Origin: Adineta vaga
Taxonomy: Eukaryota; Rotifera
DNA: 64,000 nucleotides
Reading direction: 5' to 3'
NCBI GenBank assembly: GCA_021613535.1
Contig: CP075492.1
Location: 5,766,001 to 5,830,000, forward strand
Both the position numbers and the translations under genes were made by a program. Under the pieces are notes generated by a model that saw only the letters and a program-made list of their open reading frames with translations, made no database searches and was not told the origin of the DNA. Of the stretch, positions 44,746-56,320 are shown piece by piece. Position 1 is the stretch's first letter; each line of letters opens with the position of its first letter.

Positions 44746-45233
44746 GTTTTATTGAAATAAACATGACTTTCAATATTAAATGTTCTATCCTCAAAATGAA
44801 AGAGAAAATGATTTTCATTTAACTGAGTTAAACAGTACGAATGTGAATATGTTAACGTTAATTATGAATACAAGAACTAAGTGCTTATATACTGTGTTAT
44901 AGTTCATATTGATTACTAGTGACATCTATTTTGTAATTATGATAATGACAAAATAGGATTAGACTATGCGATAATTATCCAATCAAACGTAATGAATTTC
45001 CTAAAAAAACGATTTTTCATCATACTTTGTTTCTTTGATCAGATTGGATAATATTTCCTTTTGCATGACTCAATCTCATCAATTGAACTACTGCATTGCA
45101 TCTGTCTCGTCTTCTTCTTCTTCTTCTTTTGTCCCGAGAGAAATATCGATCGCATTTATGTTACGTTATATATTCTCCTTGAATACTTTGCAATAGAATT
45201 CAGTTCTTTTGAATTGTTATATCATCTTTTTAG
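44746..45233. other. intergenic and 5' leader of the TOG-domain gene
   Basis: AT-rich; contains the 3' end of the aldehyde dehydrogenase and the promoter of the TOG-domain gene. A splice acceptor (CTTTTTAG) directly precedes the ATG at 45234, so an upstream non-coding exon is likely within this gap. Confidence 0.4.
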
Positions 45234-48136
45234 ATGGCAACAAACGGTAATAGTGATGATAATGATTGGCAAAAATTGCCAACTGATCAAAAAGTTCAAC
45301 ACAAAGTAAATCCATAAAATAAATAAATAAAGAAGAATTTGTATTAATCTTCCATATTTTGTTTTCTAAAGATATGGAAAGCTCGTGTAGATGGTTATGA
45401 AGAATGTGTTAAACTATTTCGAACTCAAAACTCTGATCAAAGTCCTGAATTTAATAAATATGCTGGTTTAATGAAAAAATTCGTCATTGATTCGAATGAA
45501 AATGCACGTGAGAAAGCGTTGGATGCTGTATTTGCTTTTGTCGAAGAAGCAAGCATAGCTGGAAAGTGAGTTTCTTGAAAATTTCTAGATTCAATCGAGA
45601 AAATCGTTCATAAATAGAACTGTCAATGATGTTGCTTCTGGTTTAATTACAAAATGTTTAAATGGTCGAACAAAAATGCGAGAACGAGCATTTGATATTA
45701 TATTCATGTATATTGAAATTGAAAAACAAGCTGAAATCGAAGAAGAACTTGTTAAAGGTTTCGAAAATAAACAACCAAAAATTGTTCAAGCTTGTGTCGA
45801 ATTACTTCGAAAAGGATTAGCGTAAGTAATTGTACTAATCAATATCATATTCATTGAAGAATGTATCTTTTTCAGTGAATTCGGTTCGAAAGTTCTTCCA
45901 ATAAAACCATTTCTTAAACAGATGATTCCACTTCTCGATGATCGAGATAAAAGTGTTCGTGATGAATCAAAACTATTGCTAGTAGAAGTTTATAAATGGG
46001 TTGGCAAGCAAACATTAATGCCAATGATTCAAAATGTTAAACCAATTCAAGTATTGTCTAAAAGAAAGATTGTATATTTTTATATCTTAACATTTGATTT
46101 GATATAGATGCAAGAATTACAAACAGAATTTGATAAATTAAATTTAAATGGTGCTGATAAACCTCGACAAACACGTTTTCTTCGTTCACAACAAGAATTA
46201 AAACAAAAAATGGAAGATCCTACTGTGCCTTCATCTGTAATTATTGAAGATACAAGTGCTGAAAGTAAATATTGATTGATATCTCAAAATATTTAGTATT
46301 CATTTATTCTTCTAGTGCAAGAAGATCTTGATCCATTCGAAATGTTAGAACCAGTGAATATTCTTGAACGATTACCGAAAGATTTCTATGACAAACTTGT
46401 ATGTTTAACTTCACAATCAACGAATTTTTTCATCTAGTTTATTACTATGTCTTAGGAATCAAAACAATGGAAAGATCGTAAAGAAATTCTCGATGATCTC
46501 TTAACATTACTAACTCAAAATCCCAAGCCAACAGCAGATAATGATTATTCTGAATTGATGAAAATATTAAGAAAAGTAAGATATATATATATATATCGAT
46601 AATATGAATTTATTTATATTGACAATTTTAGATCATAGCTAAAGATAATAATGTTCCAGTAGTTCTCGTTGCTGCGAAATGTTTGTCAGCATTAGCAAAA
46701 GGTTTACGTAAAGGATTTAAAAATTATGCTTTAAATGTAAGGATTGATTTATATAAAATGATTTCTTTTTATAACGATAATGTTGATAATTTAGGTAATT
46801 GAAGTTTGTCTTGATCGATGTCGAGAGAAGAAAAATAATGTAATCGAAGTATTACGAGAAACATGTGAAGCAGTTTATCCAGCAGTAAGTTTGTAATTGA
46901 ACAAAAAACTTGTCAAAAGAAATGTGTTTATTTCGAAATTAGACGAATCTCGAACAATTTTCTGAAGTAGCAGGTGGATTATTAACTCATAAAACTCCTG
47001 TTGTTCGACAATGTACGCAACAATTTCTTACGAAATGTTTTGCAATGGCTACTCCAACAACATTACCAAAGAAAGTCTTGAAGGTTTACCTTACAGTATT
47101 AATTAAAGTATGTTTTTATGTAACATTTTTATTTTGAAAGAATTGAGAATTTTGTTGATTTAGAATACAACGGAAGCAGATGCAACTGTGCGTGATAGTG
47201 CATTTGAAAGTTTAGGAATGTTATGGAAATGTTTAGGAGAAAAACATGTTCTTCCGAATTTAACTGATTTGGATGAATTAAAACTGACTAAAGTAAGAAA
47301 GTTCATGTAAAAAAATAGAACTCGAATTGAAGTTAAGTTTTTAGATCAAAGAATATGCAGAAAAATCAGTTTTACTTAATCTTCGTGGTGAACCACGTTC
47401 GACTGCACCTATGATCTTATTACCAGATAGAAATATAACTCCAACAATTGTCAAGAAACCAACGACTGTTGAAGTTCCTCTTGTTAGATCTGCTCCTTTA
47501 AAATCTATCTCTTCTGCAAAGAAACCAAGTGTTATTTCAAAACCACCTACGGTAACGGCAACGGCAACTAATGAATCAATGGAAGAAAAGAAAAAAGATT
47601 TTCGACCACCAAAAGTAAATTATTTCTCCTTGTTTCATTGATATGTTCATTCATTGATCTTTTAGATTTCTGCATCTGCTCGTATTCCTCCTTCTCGAAG
47701 TAAACCAACAATTGTAAATACATCTGCATCTAAAGTGCGACCAACTACTGCACCTGTTTCAAAATCAGCCACAATTTCTACGACACAATCACGTAATCAA
47801 CGTTTAGTTCCAGTTCTTCTTCCACCTACAGCTAAAACTCGTCCAATACCAATTGTTTCCGCTAAGCGACGTTCATCAATCGATCCAACAGCATCGAATC
47901 TTCAACGTCAATCGACATCAACTGGCGGTTCAACATCATCTTTAAGTAGTACTAATACTCAAGCTTCCATTCCATATACACGTATAGAAACACCAACATC
48001 ATCGACGACAATAACTATACTTCGATCAGTTTCAAATGATATTATTGCTTCACCTAATTCGTCGAATTTCAATTCAAAAAGTCGTATACCTATACGAAAA
48101 ATCCCAATGACGATTGTTAAAAAATCTTCAGCATAA
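45234..48136 (+). CDS. two-TOG XMAP215/CKAP5-family microtubule polymerase
   Basis: Thirteen exons join to 744 residues. TOG1 covers about residues 1-235, starting [24 protein letters not shown] with HEAT-repeat helices (ENKQPKIVQACVELL, DKSVRDESKLLLVEVYKW). The linker carries RQTRFLRSQQEL, conserved in ch-TOG. TOG2 spans about 270-510, starting LERLPKDFYDKLESKQWKDRKE. The remaining about 230 residues are basic, Ser/Thr/Pro-rich and unstructured (KKPSVISKPP, KSRIPIRKIP). Family role: TOG domains bind curved tubulin and speed plus-end growth, while the basic tail holds the lattice. Vertebrate proteins have five TOGs and about 2000 residues; this one stops after two, like yeast Stu2 but apparently without the coiled-coil dimerisation domain. 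All introns are in phase and the gene appears complete. Confidence 0.9.
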
Positions 48137-48926
48137 AATCGTCTTTTCTTATTCAATGTGAAGAGAGTGATCTATGAATTCTTCAAGTTTTCTTTTTCTT
48201 TCTTTCTTTCTTTCTTTTTTTGTACAATGTCTTCCACTTTATTTATTTATTTATTTATTATTAGAATCGGTTTAACATTTTTTTCTGTAACAATTAGCAT
48301 ATAAGAGAAATGAGACAATTTATATTTATCAGATATTGATTTTGATCAGTTCAGTATAAAAAAGAAAGTATTTTTTCTTGAATATACGTATATCGATGAA
48401 TTTATTATTCTATCTTTATACAAATAATACGATATTTAAGTGTAAAAATATGATTTTTTGCTTTTATCTGTACAACATTTGGCCGAGAACTCTGTTTTAC
48501 TCATTTTCTATGTGAACATATACACAACAGAATGAACAAGTCATACTGGATACAAGACCAGCAAGGATTACATAGGGTAAATCTCCAGAACGTAAAGTAT
48601 ATTGAACAGATGCTTGTATGAGTATATATTTGTTTGCGTTTAATAATTTTACTCAAGCAAAAATTGTCCAATAGAAAAATTATTTTTTTCAAAGATGAAT
48701 CATCGCTCGGAGAAATGACTATTTTTAGCATGCATCAATCATATATACAACGCAATTTACCTAGAACTATTTAATTATTTTCTCCGATATTGATCGAAAG
48801 TATATACAAGTGAAAAGAATAGATTTTCAAACTTTTTTATTACATACTCGATCGTTTATATCTGATATACAAAAAAAGAAAAGTACGCGAGAATAATTGG
48901 AAACGAAAAAGAAAAAACGTCTTTGA
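48137..48926. other. convergent intergenic with microsatellites
   Basis: Contains a (TTTC)n run at about 48189-48220 and a (TTTA)n run at about 48240-48262 just beyond the TOG gene's 3' end, then AT-rich sequence up to the hydrophilin gene. No gene recognised. Confidence 0.5.
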
Positions 48927-49133
48927 TCAATGATGAGCATGTTTCTCTTTTGCATATTCAGCTTTGCCGGCATGTTCTTGTTCTTTTATTTTGGCTTTGC
49001 CAGATTCAAATGCTGCATCAACACGATCACTTGGTTTTTCTCTTGGATCATTTGCTTTCTCTGCTTTCTCGTCAGCTTTTTTACCTTGAACACTTTCTTT
49101 GACTTTTTCGACACCAGCTTTAATAGCGTCCAT
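48927..49133 (-). CDS. 68-residue hydrophilin (LEA/grg-1-like), single exon
   Basis: MDAIKAGVEKVKESVQGKK begins a protein of almost only Lys, Glu, Ala, Asp and His, with no Cys or Trp and almost no hydrophobic residues besides a few Val/Ile; it ends YAKEKHAHH. The motif DPREKPSDRVDAAFESGKAK is shared with the paralogue at 49471. The composition matches LEA-like hydrophilins and fungal Grg-1/CCG-1 type stress proteins, which are unfolded in water and linked to desiccation or starvation. A TATA-like TTATAAAG on the minus strand lies about 95 bases upstream (near 49225). Function in anhydrobiosis is inference. Confidence 0.75.
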   Translation of the reverse strand: MDAIKAGVEKVKESVQGKKADEKAEKANDPREKPSDRVDAAFESGKAKIKEQEHAGKAEYAKEKHAHH

Positions 49134-49470
49134 TTGTTTGTTTTTGCTTTGAAGAAAATTTATAAAGTACGAATCGTAGTTTGTTGTAAGAACAGAATGA
49201 GGAAAAATAGAAGAAGTTCTTCCTTTATAAGGACTAGGAAAAAAACGAGGTTATTACGTACGAAATACTTTGCCGCTCACGTTATATATCAACGTTTCTT
49301 GTCAATGCGTATGTTTCATCTTCACTCGTTAGAAAAGAGGACAGATGAAGCTATGGTAATATCTTTTTAACAGAGAATAACTTTTTTTTTCTATTTCTGT
49401 GATTTATTACACAATAAAAAAAGAAATTATGAACAGACTTAAAAAACTTGTCTTTTAAAACGGACAGAAT
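49134..49470. other. spacer between the two hydrophilin genes
   Basis: Contains the promoter of the first hydrophilin and the 3' flank of the second. No gene recognised; the plus-strand frame across it is a shadow of the hydrophilin antisense. Confidence 0.4.
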
Positions 49471-49729
49471 TTAACTTCTGCGAGTATTAGCTTTGCAATC
49501 AGCTTTGCATTCGTGTTTTTCAGCTTTTGCTTCAGATTTAATAGCTTCATGAGCAGCATCAACACGTTCGGATGGTTTTTTTGATGGATCAACTGCTTTA
49601 TCCATTTTATCGTCAGCTTTTTTATGATGGAAAGCTTCTTGAGCCTGAAAAACAAAGTTTATTTCAATAAAACAATTAAAAAAATATTTATTTCTTTACT
49701 TTATGAGCAGCGGCTTTGATCTCGTCCAT
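49471..49729 (-). CDS. 67-residue hydrophilin paralogue, two exons
   Basis: Exons 49700-49729 and 49471-49644 (55-base intron) encode MDEIKAAAHK / AQEAFHHKKADDKMDK, then DPSKKPSERVDAAHEAIKSE and a Lys/Ala/Glu tail with two Cys (HECKADCKANTRRS). About half the residues match the gene at 48927 position for position, so this is a tandem duplicate, but here an intron follows the tenth codon and the tail differs. A minus-strand TATATAAA at about 49810-49817 lies some 85 bases before the ATG. Likely cytosolic, intrinsically disordered stress protein. Confidence 0.75.
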
Positions 49730-50604
49730 ATTTAATTTGAAATAACGAATGAAATTGTTTGTATAAAGTAAATTGAATGAATGAATGATAAACAAGAGAA
49801 AATGGTGTGGTTTATATACATCTGTTCCTCGTTATGCATGATTGCTATCCGTATAGGAGTATTCGAGTACGATCAAATACGCAGTTTCTAAGTTGAATCA
49901 TTCTATCACTGGATGATATTCTATTAAATGAAAAATAACTATTTTCACAAACACATTATTGATAAATTTAGAAAAAAAATGTCGACGTCACTGCAAATGT
50001 GCATATACTTCTTTTTCTAATTATTTTATTTGATTGCGTCGTTTGATAACGCACATAAAACACACCCTGTCTTTAAATTCTGTAGTTTATTGATCATATT
50101 TCAATAACAAACATCATTCATAAATGGATTTCTATGAAATAAATGTATAAAAGAATTGAAAAAAAAATATGTCTCTCTATCTATTATCGATATCTTCATT
50201 TTAGTTTGATTGAAAAAAAAGGAGAATGAAAAATTTCCATATGTTGTCCACATTGATCGTCATCTTTTCATCCATATGCTATTCTTTTTTTGACAGATGT
50301 TTTCGCGTTCATATTTTTCTTTTTCTTCTCTTTCATCCGTCAGCCTTGACCAATAACTCTAAGAAATGTGAGCTACGTCATTGTTTTCTTTACATTGAAC
50401 GGACGAAGAATTCTCGTCGTGTTTTCTCTTCTCATTCAATTTGATTGAAGGTCAGTTCAAACATTCTGCCGCACGAATAAGATAGACTATTGGCAACGAT
50501 TACTCCACCCCATTATTATTATCTATGATTAATAACAAGTAAAAAACGAAATAATTCCATCATTCCATCGACATTCGACAGAGAAAAAAAAAGAAAAATC
50601 AACG
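49730..50604. other. divergent intergenic, regulatory region
   Basis: Between the hydrophilin (-) and the TCF/LEF gene (+). Holds the TATA box described for the hydrophilin and presumably the TCF/LEF promoter and leader. A/T homopolymers are frequent. The plus-strand frame at 50226 (72 codons) has no family features. Confidence 0.4.
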
Positions 50605-51945
50605 ATGACAAATGAAAAATCTAAAATCAAAGTCGAAGATGAAAAGGATGAAATTAAAGTCTTTTCTGCTTCAAGTATGCTAAAAAGTGAACCAGATGCT
50701 GATATGGAAGAACGATTGTCACCTGTTGTTGAAGAACCAGTAAGTTTGATTCGATTTCATTGCATAAATTATCATCCTATATCTTATAGACAAGTCCAAT
50801 TACAAATAATTCAACAAATTGTACAAATTTTTCTGGATTTTATCCATTTCCATTTCTTTATCCATATTTTATGTCTGCAGCTGCAGCTACTGCACAATCG
50901 AATCCATCCAGTTTATTGACCGTAAGAAGATAATACGTACTCGAATTTCATTTATATATCCTTATTTCAATTAGATCAAACCATCGAATGAAACTCAAAC
51001 AAATCATCTATTTGGAACTGTACCCATGTCACCATTTTCATTTCCTGGCATACCGTTTCCTTCTGGTATGATCAATCAATCCTATCCATCTAATTTTTTC
51101 AATCCATTTGGTATTCCAACATCATCTACTCCTCCATCTCAAAAGTAAGTCTCGAAAAAACCGAAGTTGTCTGATTCAATCTTGCGTTCTTTTTGTTTTA
51201 GTGTGAATGTATCTCAAGGAAAATCTCGTCCAAAAAAACCTCATGTAAAGAAACCTTTAAATGCATTCATGATCTTTATGAAAGAACAACGTGCACATAT
51301 AATCGAAGATTCCACATTGAAAGAATCATCTGCAATTAATAAATTTCTTGGACAAAAATGGAAAGAATTATCACGAACAGAACAAGATCGATACTATGGT
51401 AAATATATGTATAAATGTTGATTTCATTTATAACTCGATCGATTTTTAGCTATGGCAAAAGAAGAACGAAATCGTCATTTAGAAATGTATCCCAATTGGT
51501 CAGCACGTGACAATTACGGCATGAAAAAGAAGAAGCAAACGACTAGAATCGAAAAACGAACTGTACATAAAGCAAAACCTTCTACTCCACATGATAATGG
51601 TCAGTTTTCATAATCTTATTCAACTTTTTAATATCATCTTCTCATTTAGATCCAAAGAAATGTCGAGCACGATATGGTTTAGAAGGTATCAATCAATGGT
51701 GTAAACATTGTCGACGAAAGAAGAAATGTACAAGATTTCTTGATGATGAAACAATCGATCATCAAACCTTATCCAATACAACTAGCTCACCAGGTACGCC
51801 GCAATCGGATACCGATGATATTTTATCACGACAAATCAATTCTATCGATGATGATCATAATGACAGTAATGAAGAAAATAAACACCAATTTCAATTGAAA
51901 TCTTCGAATGTGCCATCATATTTTACATCAAATTTTCTTTATTAA
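50605..51945 (+). CDS. TCF/LEF transcription factor with HMG box and C-clamp
   Basis: Six exons (50605-50739, 50790-50921, 50975-51144, 51202-51398, 51450-51599, 51650-51945) encode 359 residues. The acidic N-terminus (about 1-45: [18 protein letters not shown]) sits where the beta-catenin-binding region should be but matches it only loosely. The middle is Pro/Phe/Ser-rich. The HMG box starts [19 protein letters not shown] and continues [15 protein letters not shown] to [11 protein letters not shown] plus a Lys run. A C-clamp follows: [19 protein letters not shown] then RRKKKCTRF, four Cys, as in pangolin and TCF7 E-type tails. Predicted nuclear effector of Wnt/beta-catenin signalling, binding a Wnt response element plus helper site. 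Intact. Confidence 0.93.
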
Positions 51946-52032
51946 CAAATTATTTCTTTGTTTATTGATGATTAAATATATGGCGTGTTTTGACCTATTT
52001 CTATGTATACAAAATTGCATATGAAGTTCTGT

Positions 52033-53470
52033 TCAAATCTGAATAGTTCGAGTCTTGAGTGGAATTATTTGTTGTTCATTTGTTTTGATTCTACGAAGAG
52101 CAAGACAGGCAATCAATTGTAGAAAATCTTTACGAAAAATTTTCGAGATAACTAAACGAATATAAAATTTAAAAGAATAATTCAATGCTCCAAGTGTTAA
52201 AAACCAATTCAATAGAATTTTATATGTTTTCCAACGTGTTGAACAATACTGATCGTGATTATAAAGACGATCATGTACTGTAAAGATTTCTAAGATAACA
52301 TGAGGGAAAATCGAAAATGAAATAGCGATAGTTACGAAGAGAATCAATATGGAATTTCTTTCTATTCGACGTGCATTCTCACTCAGATGATTTTTCGTTA
52401 CTCGTCGATGTTTACAACGATTATGTATTAAAATTATTGAGGATATATATGTGATTAATGATGGAATAGAAACGAATAATATCGCATGTATAAATGGCCA
52501 AAGACGAATTCTCCATCGATCGATAAAATCATGAAATTCACAAAGAAATAATGTCGTTTTTTTATCATAATAATAATAGAAATGATGTGGAATCATAACG
52601 ATAATAATAATGATTAGGATTACACAAATACGTATAAGAACATGACGTCGTGTAATTAAAGCTCGATAACGTGCCGGATAAAGTATCATTACACTTCGAT
52701 CGATAGACATTGATGCTAAATAAAGATTCGATAATATTGTTGGTCCAATTAGAAGACTATAGAAAATGCCACATGAAAAAATTTGTCGTGGATCTATTTT
52801 TATCAAAGACATATCAACACACCATAACCAGGAAACACCTATCAACATAAATAATAATTTGATTTATTGCCTTAATCTTTATATTCATATAGATGATCTA
52901 CTCAAGTTATTTTCCTTCGCTAAGAAATGTTTACCCCTTGATTATCAAAGAGTTTAGTGACAGTTGAATGAATTATTTTCAGCATGATTTCTATTTAATG
53001 TATTTGTTTAACCTAAGGTTTTGATCAACATATAGAATCATGATGATGTCAAATTCAATATTCCTACTCGTTCGAACAATAAATATTTATCTCATCATAA
53101 TTAGTTTCTATTCAGTCGATTTGTATAGTGTAAAGAACGATTCAAGGCTATTAACTTTCTGTCATTCGACATATCCGTTTCCGATTAATATCAACAATAA
53201 TTCATCTACAGAAGAAAAAAAACTCTAAAATTACAATGTATACAAACCGAAAAGAAAAATTAATTCACATATAGCTATTGCTATGAAATATAATGATACT
53301 GGTTGTTTTCGGTACACTTTATTCGTTGTAATTATAATAGAAAATACATGACCAGGGATGCCAAATAGAATACATAAAAGACCACATATACGCCAAATAA
53401 TGTATGATATATGTATTGCACTATTATAATTTAAAATACTCGGACAAATAGATGATGTTGTATTATTCAT
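52033..53470 (-). CDS. rhodopsin-class 7-TM receptor
   Basis: Exons 53248-53470 and 52033-52838 encode 342 residues from MNNTTSSICPS, with an N-glycosylation site at the N-terminus. Seven hydrophobic segments are visible; TM1 includes GLLCILFGIPGHVFSIII. The TM3 end reads ASMSIDRSVMILYPARYRAL, a DRS variant of DRY. Cytosolic loop 3 is basic (KHRRVTKNHLSENARRIERN). The TM7 region lacks a clean NPxxY (NYSFKFYIRLV). This is a small lineage-type receptor of the peptide or FMRFamide class with unknown ligand, and is distinct from the receptor at 4531. The intron is 409 bases, much longer than usual here. Confidence 0.8.
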
Positions 53471-54066
53471 TGTATATTCAATGGAAGTTTTGTTTTCATC
53501 ATTGACATACTTCGGAGAATGAATGTCTCTATGTGTTTAACATAGAAAGAGGAAGAAAAAAGAGAAAGAGAGAGAGAGGAAAGAATTGTTTCTCTTTTAG
53601 ATTAGTAAATATGATTACCATGGAAACATTAGGAAGAAAGTTAATTGATATAATTTTCCGGAAGATTAGGAGATGTCTTTTGTTCATTTGAGATAATAGA
53701 ACAAATAAATCTCAACATTGAAAAAAGATGACTGCTGATTTTCAAGGAAGCATTTTCTTTTGTAGAATTCGATGATAACTCGAGTATTTTCCGAATAGGA
53801 TGAGAAATATAATTATAAGTATGGAAAATTTTTATCATCTAATAATAGCTGTTATAATAATCTCTTCATCTTTTACTTTTCGTCAAGGATTTAGAAAGCT
53901 TATTAAAAACTTATCTTGACTTAGATCTGTGCTTAAAAACCCATTTTTTCTTATCTTTTTTCAAACAACATAGATGAAATTTTCTAAAAGACAAAATATA
54001 AATGTTTTCTTTTATTTGTAAAGATATTTTGTGTCGTGAAAAAAAAACAAATTTTATAAGGATGAT
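53471..54066. other. intergenic with a possible short ORF
   Basis: A minus-strand ORF at 53641-53838 (65 residues, MIKIFHTYNYISHPIRK ... LPENYIN) has coding-like codons and is preceded by an acceptor-like TATTATTAG, but I see no family or partner exon. A (GA)n run lies near 53555-53580. Otherwise AT-rich. Confidence 0.3.
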
Positions 54067-54404
54067 TCAATTAATTTGCCGAATTTCATGATAGAGTGGT
54101 TGTTGAAGACAGTATCGAAGTGATTTTTGAGACGATATACATGTTTGAAGATAATCAGCAAGAGATATCGTTGATGAACTTTCTGTCATGTCCTCTTCAC
54201 TAGTTAAATCACGTTTACAAGCAACAGCAGACAGATGACAAAGAAGAAAACCACGTTGTCTTGGTGCATATGATGATGGATAAGTCTGAAAAAAGAAAAA
54301 TACATATTTAAACGTAAGAAATTCGATCGAATTTTTACCATTGCAAATTGAAAACAAAGAATCATAGATAATAAAACAAAGATGAATCGATACGATGGAT
54401 GCAT
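54067..54404 (-). CDS. secreted peptide precursor, possible neuropeptide prohormone
   Basis: Exons 54339-54404 and 54067-54285 encode 94 residues. Residues 1-22 form a signal peptide (MHPSYRFIFVLLSMILCFQFAM). The next segment is TYPSSYAPRQRGFLLCHLSA then VACKRDL: two Cys six residues apart, followed by a dibasic Lys-Arg cleavage site, as in cyclic neuropeptides. The rest is acidic (TSEEDMTESSS) then carries a second Cys pair (LQTCISSQKSLRYC) near the C-terminus. There is no Gly before KR, so no amidation. This could be a disulphide-ring peptide hormone, or simply a small secreted four-Cys protein. I do not recognise the family. An upstream in-frame ATG at 54464 would hide the signal peptide. 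Confidence 0.6.
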
Positions 54405-55315
54405 AATTTGTAGGAAAGATGGACGTTGTTGATAATGAATCAAGTTAAAATGATAAATGAACATCTTTTTTTATATGAATATATAGGAAAATAAGAAACG
54501 CAGGTGTCCATCTTGAGTCTTATGAATACATTTTGATTGTATCCTACGCATTTAATTCGATGTATTCAAATGATGAGTAGGTAGATAATGATTATATTGA
54601 AAAGAAATTGTTTATCATTGTAAATTAAAGTATATCACGAGAGTTAGTTGCATCCTTGTATATATGAAGTCTATTCAATGTTCATGCTAATAGTTTTTTT
54701 GAAGTAGATCTGTTCATTAGCTAACACGATTTTTGTGAGAGGAAAATCGATTAAATTTCGACGCTTTTGATAATTATCGAATGTTTCTCATTGAATGTTC
54801 TAAAATGAGGAAAATAATGATATTTGGAGAATTAAGTAGTAAAAACATATATTAATTTTGACACGAGCAATACCGTAGAATAAGGTCATACATTCATGGA
54901 CATTAGCTTGAGGCGTGCATGAAGTGCAAAACATCGATTGATTCGACTCCTATATTTTTACTTAATGATGTTATGTACAAATCTATATGAAAAGAAAATG
55001 AAAAGCTTGAATGGAAAGTATAGGTTGAGGACTTGTAATATAGTCATGTGTATTTTTCTTTTTGTCGATGGTTTGAATAAATTCAATGGCATCTGGTAAC
55101 TACCTTTCAAACGAACAGCACGAGATGCATGACCCTCGAAAACTTATTAAGTCAAACAAAAAAAAATAAACTAAAATATTAATATGTGGGTGGTAGAATC
55201 ACGAATACCGTTTGTTGATTCAATAGACTCACAAGGTATATATAGGTCGCATTTTCTTTATAACTATACCATTTTTCCAACACTAAGAAGAAGAAGAGTA
55301 CTTGAACCAATCAAT
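54405..55315. other. divergent intergenic with TATA element
   Basis: AT-rich with no gene recognised. A TATATATA element at about 55236-55243 lies some 75 bases before the ATG of the Pro-rich secreted gene and is its probable core promoter. Confidence 0.4.
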
Positions 55316-55940
55316 ATGCGATCTGTCATCATATTTTCTATGGTAAAACTTTTTCTTTCAAAATTCTTCTTTTTCACCTATTATTTGCTTTTAGCTGGTG
55401 CTTGCTGCTGTGGTACTATCCGCACCACCACCACCACCACCACCATCAAATAACAAAGGACAAAATCAAAATCCACCACCAGCAGGAGATGACTCTTCGC
55501 GAACACCACCAGCAGGAGATGGCTCATTACGAACACCACCACCACCAAAAGATGACTCTTCACGAACACCACCAGCAGGAGATGGTTCATCACGAACACC
55601 GCCACCACCAAGAGACAATTCTTCACGCTCACTACCAACAGGAGATGGCTCATCACGAACACCACCACCACCAAAAGATGACTCTTCACGAACACCACCA
55701 GCAGGAGATGGTTCATCACGAACACCGCCACCACCAAGAGACAATTCTTCACGAACACCACCAGCAGGAGATGGCTCATCACGAACACCACCACCACCAA
55801 AAGATGACTCCTCACGAACACCACCGGCAAATCAAGGTGGTCAAGGAAACCAACAAGGTAACGGTGGTCAAGGAAATCAACAAGGTAATGGGCGTCAACA
55901 ACAAGGTGCCCGTCAAAAACGATTCTTCTTCTGGAATTAA
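55316..55940 (+). CDS. secreted Pro-rich tandem-repeat protein with C-terminal RQKR-FFFWN
   Basis: Exons 55316-55342 and 55395-55940 encode 190 residues. The signal peptide (MRSVIIFSMLVLAAVVLSA) is split by the intron. A Pro run follows, then about five units of a 21-residue repeat (DDSSRTPPAGDGSSRTPPPPK and DNSSR variants), a GGQGNQQGNG segment, and the end RQQQGARQKRFFFWN. RQKR is a furin-type site, so processing would release the pentapeptide FFFWN. Probably an extracellular matrix, mucus-like or glue-like protein, or a peptide precursor. Frame-shadow ORFs exist on both strands because of the repeat. I do not recognise the family. Confidence 0.7.
55480..55830 (+). repeat. 63-bp coding tandem repeat
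   Basis: Near-identical units of about 63 bases (21 codons) occur roughly five to six times; point differences alternate (AAAGATGACTC against AGAGACAATTC), suggesting a higher-order 126-bp period. Confidence 0.85.
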
Positions 55941-56320
55941 ACAGCAAACTACCAATTTTTTTCTCCCGGTTAATTATAATAATTATTATATGAATAAGGA
56001 CAAAAAAACTCTTTTTTGTGAACCTCCCAGTTATCATACATAAAATAAAAAGTACCCTCGCAAATAAATCATCTTCATGTTTGTTTTATTGAAGTTATAT
56101 ATATATGAATATACAATTTAATTAGCAAGATAATGTACTTTTTTACTTCATAAAATATGCGAACGTCTGCAACATACGGTAAACAGTACCTCATGGAAGT
56201 TTGATCATAATTTAAATATTGCTCATATTTTCTCTGAATGATAGGTACGTAATAAACAACTCGGCATATTACGCTTTTATTTTTTATCAAATAAAATTCT
56301 GTCACTAAAGAAAAATCATG
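55941..56320. other. convergent intergenic
   Basis: 3' flanks of the Pro-rich gene (+) and the GH3 gene (-). AT-rich; AATAAA lies close to 56043. No gene recognised. Confidence 0.4.

Noticed and set aside
55381-56043. 200-residue ORFs (Val/Leu/His-rich or Glu/His-rich) on both strands over the Pro-rich gene
   Set aside because: Shadows of the 63-bp repeat; only the 55395 frame has a signal peptide and sensible end.
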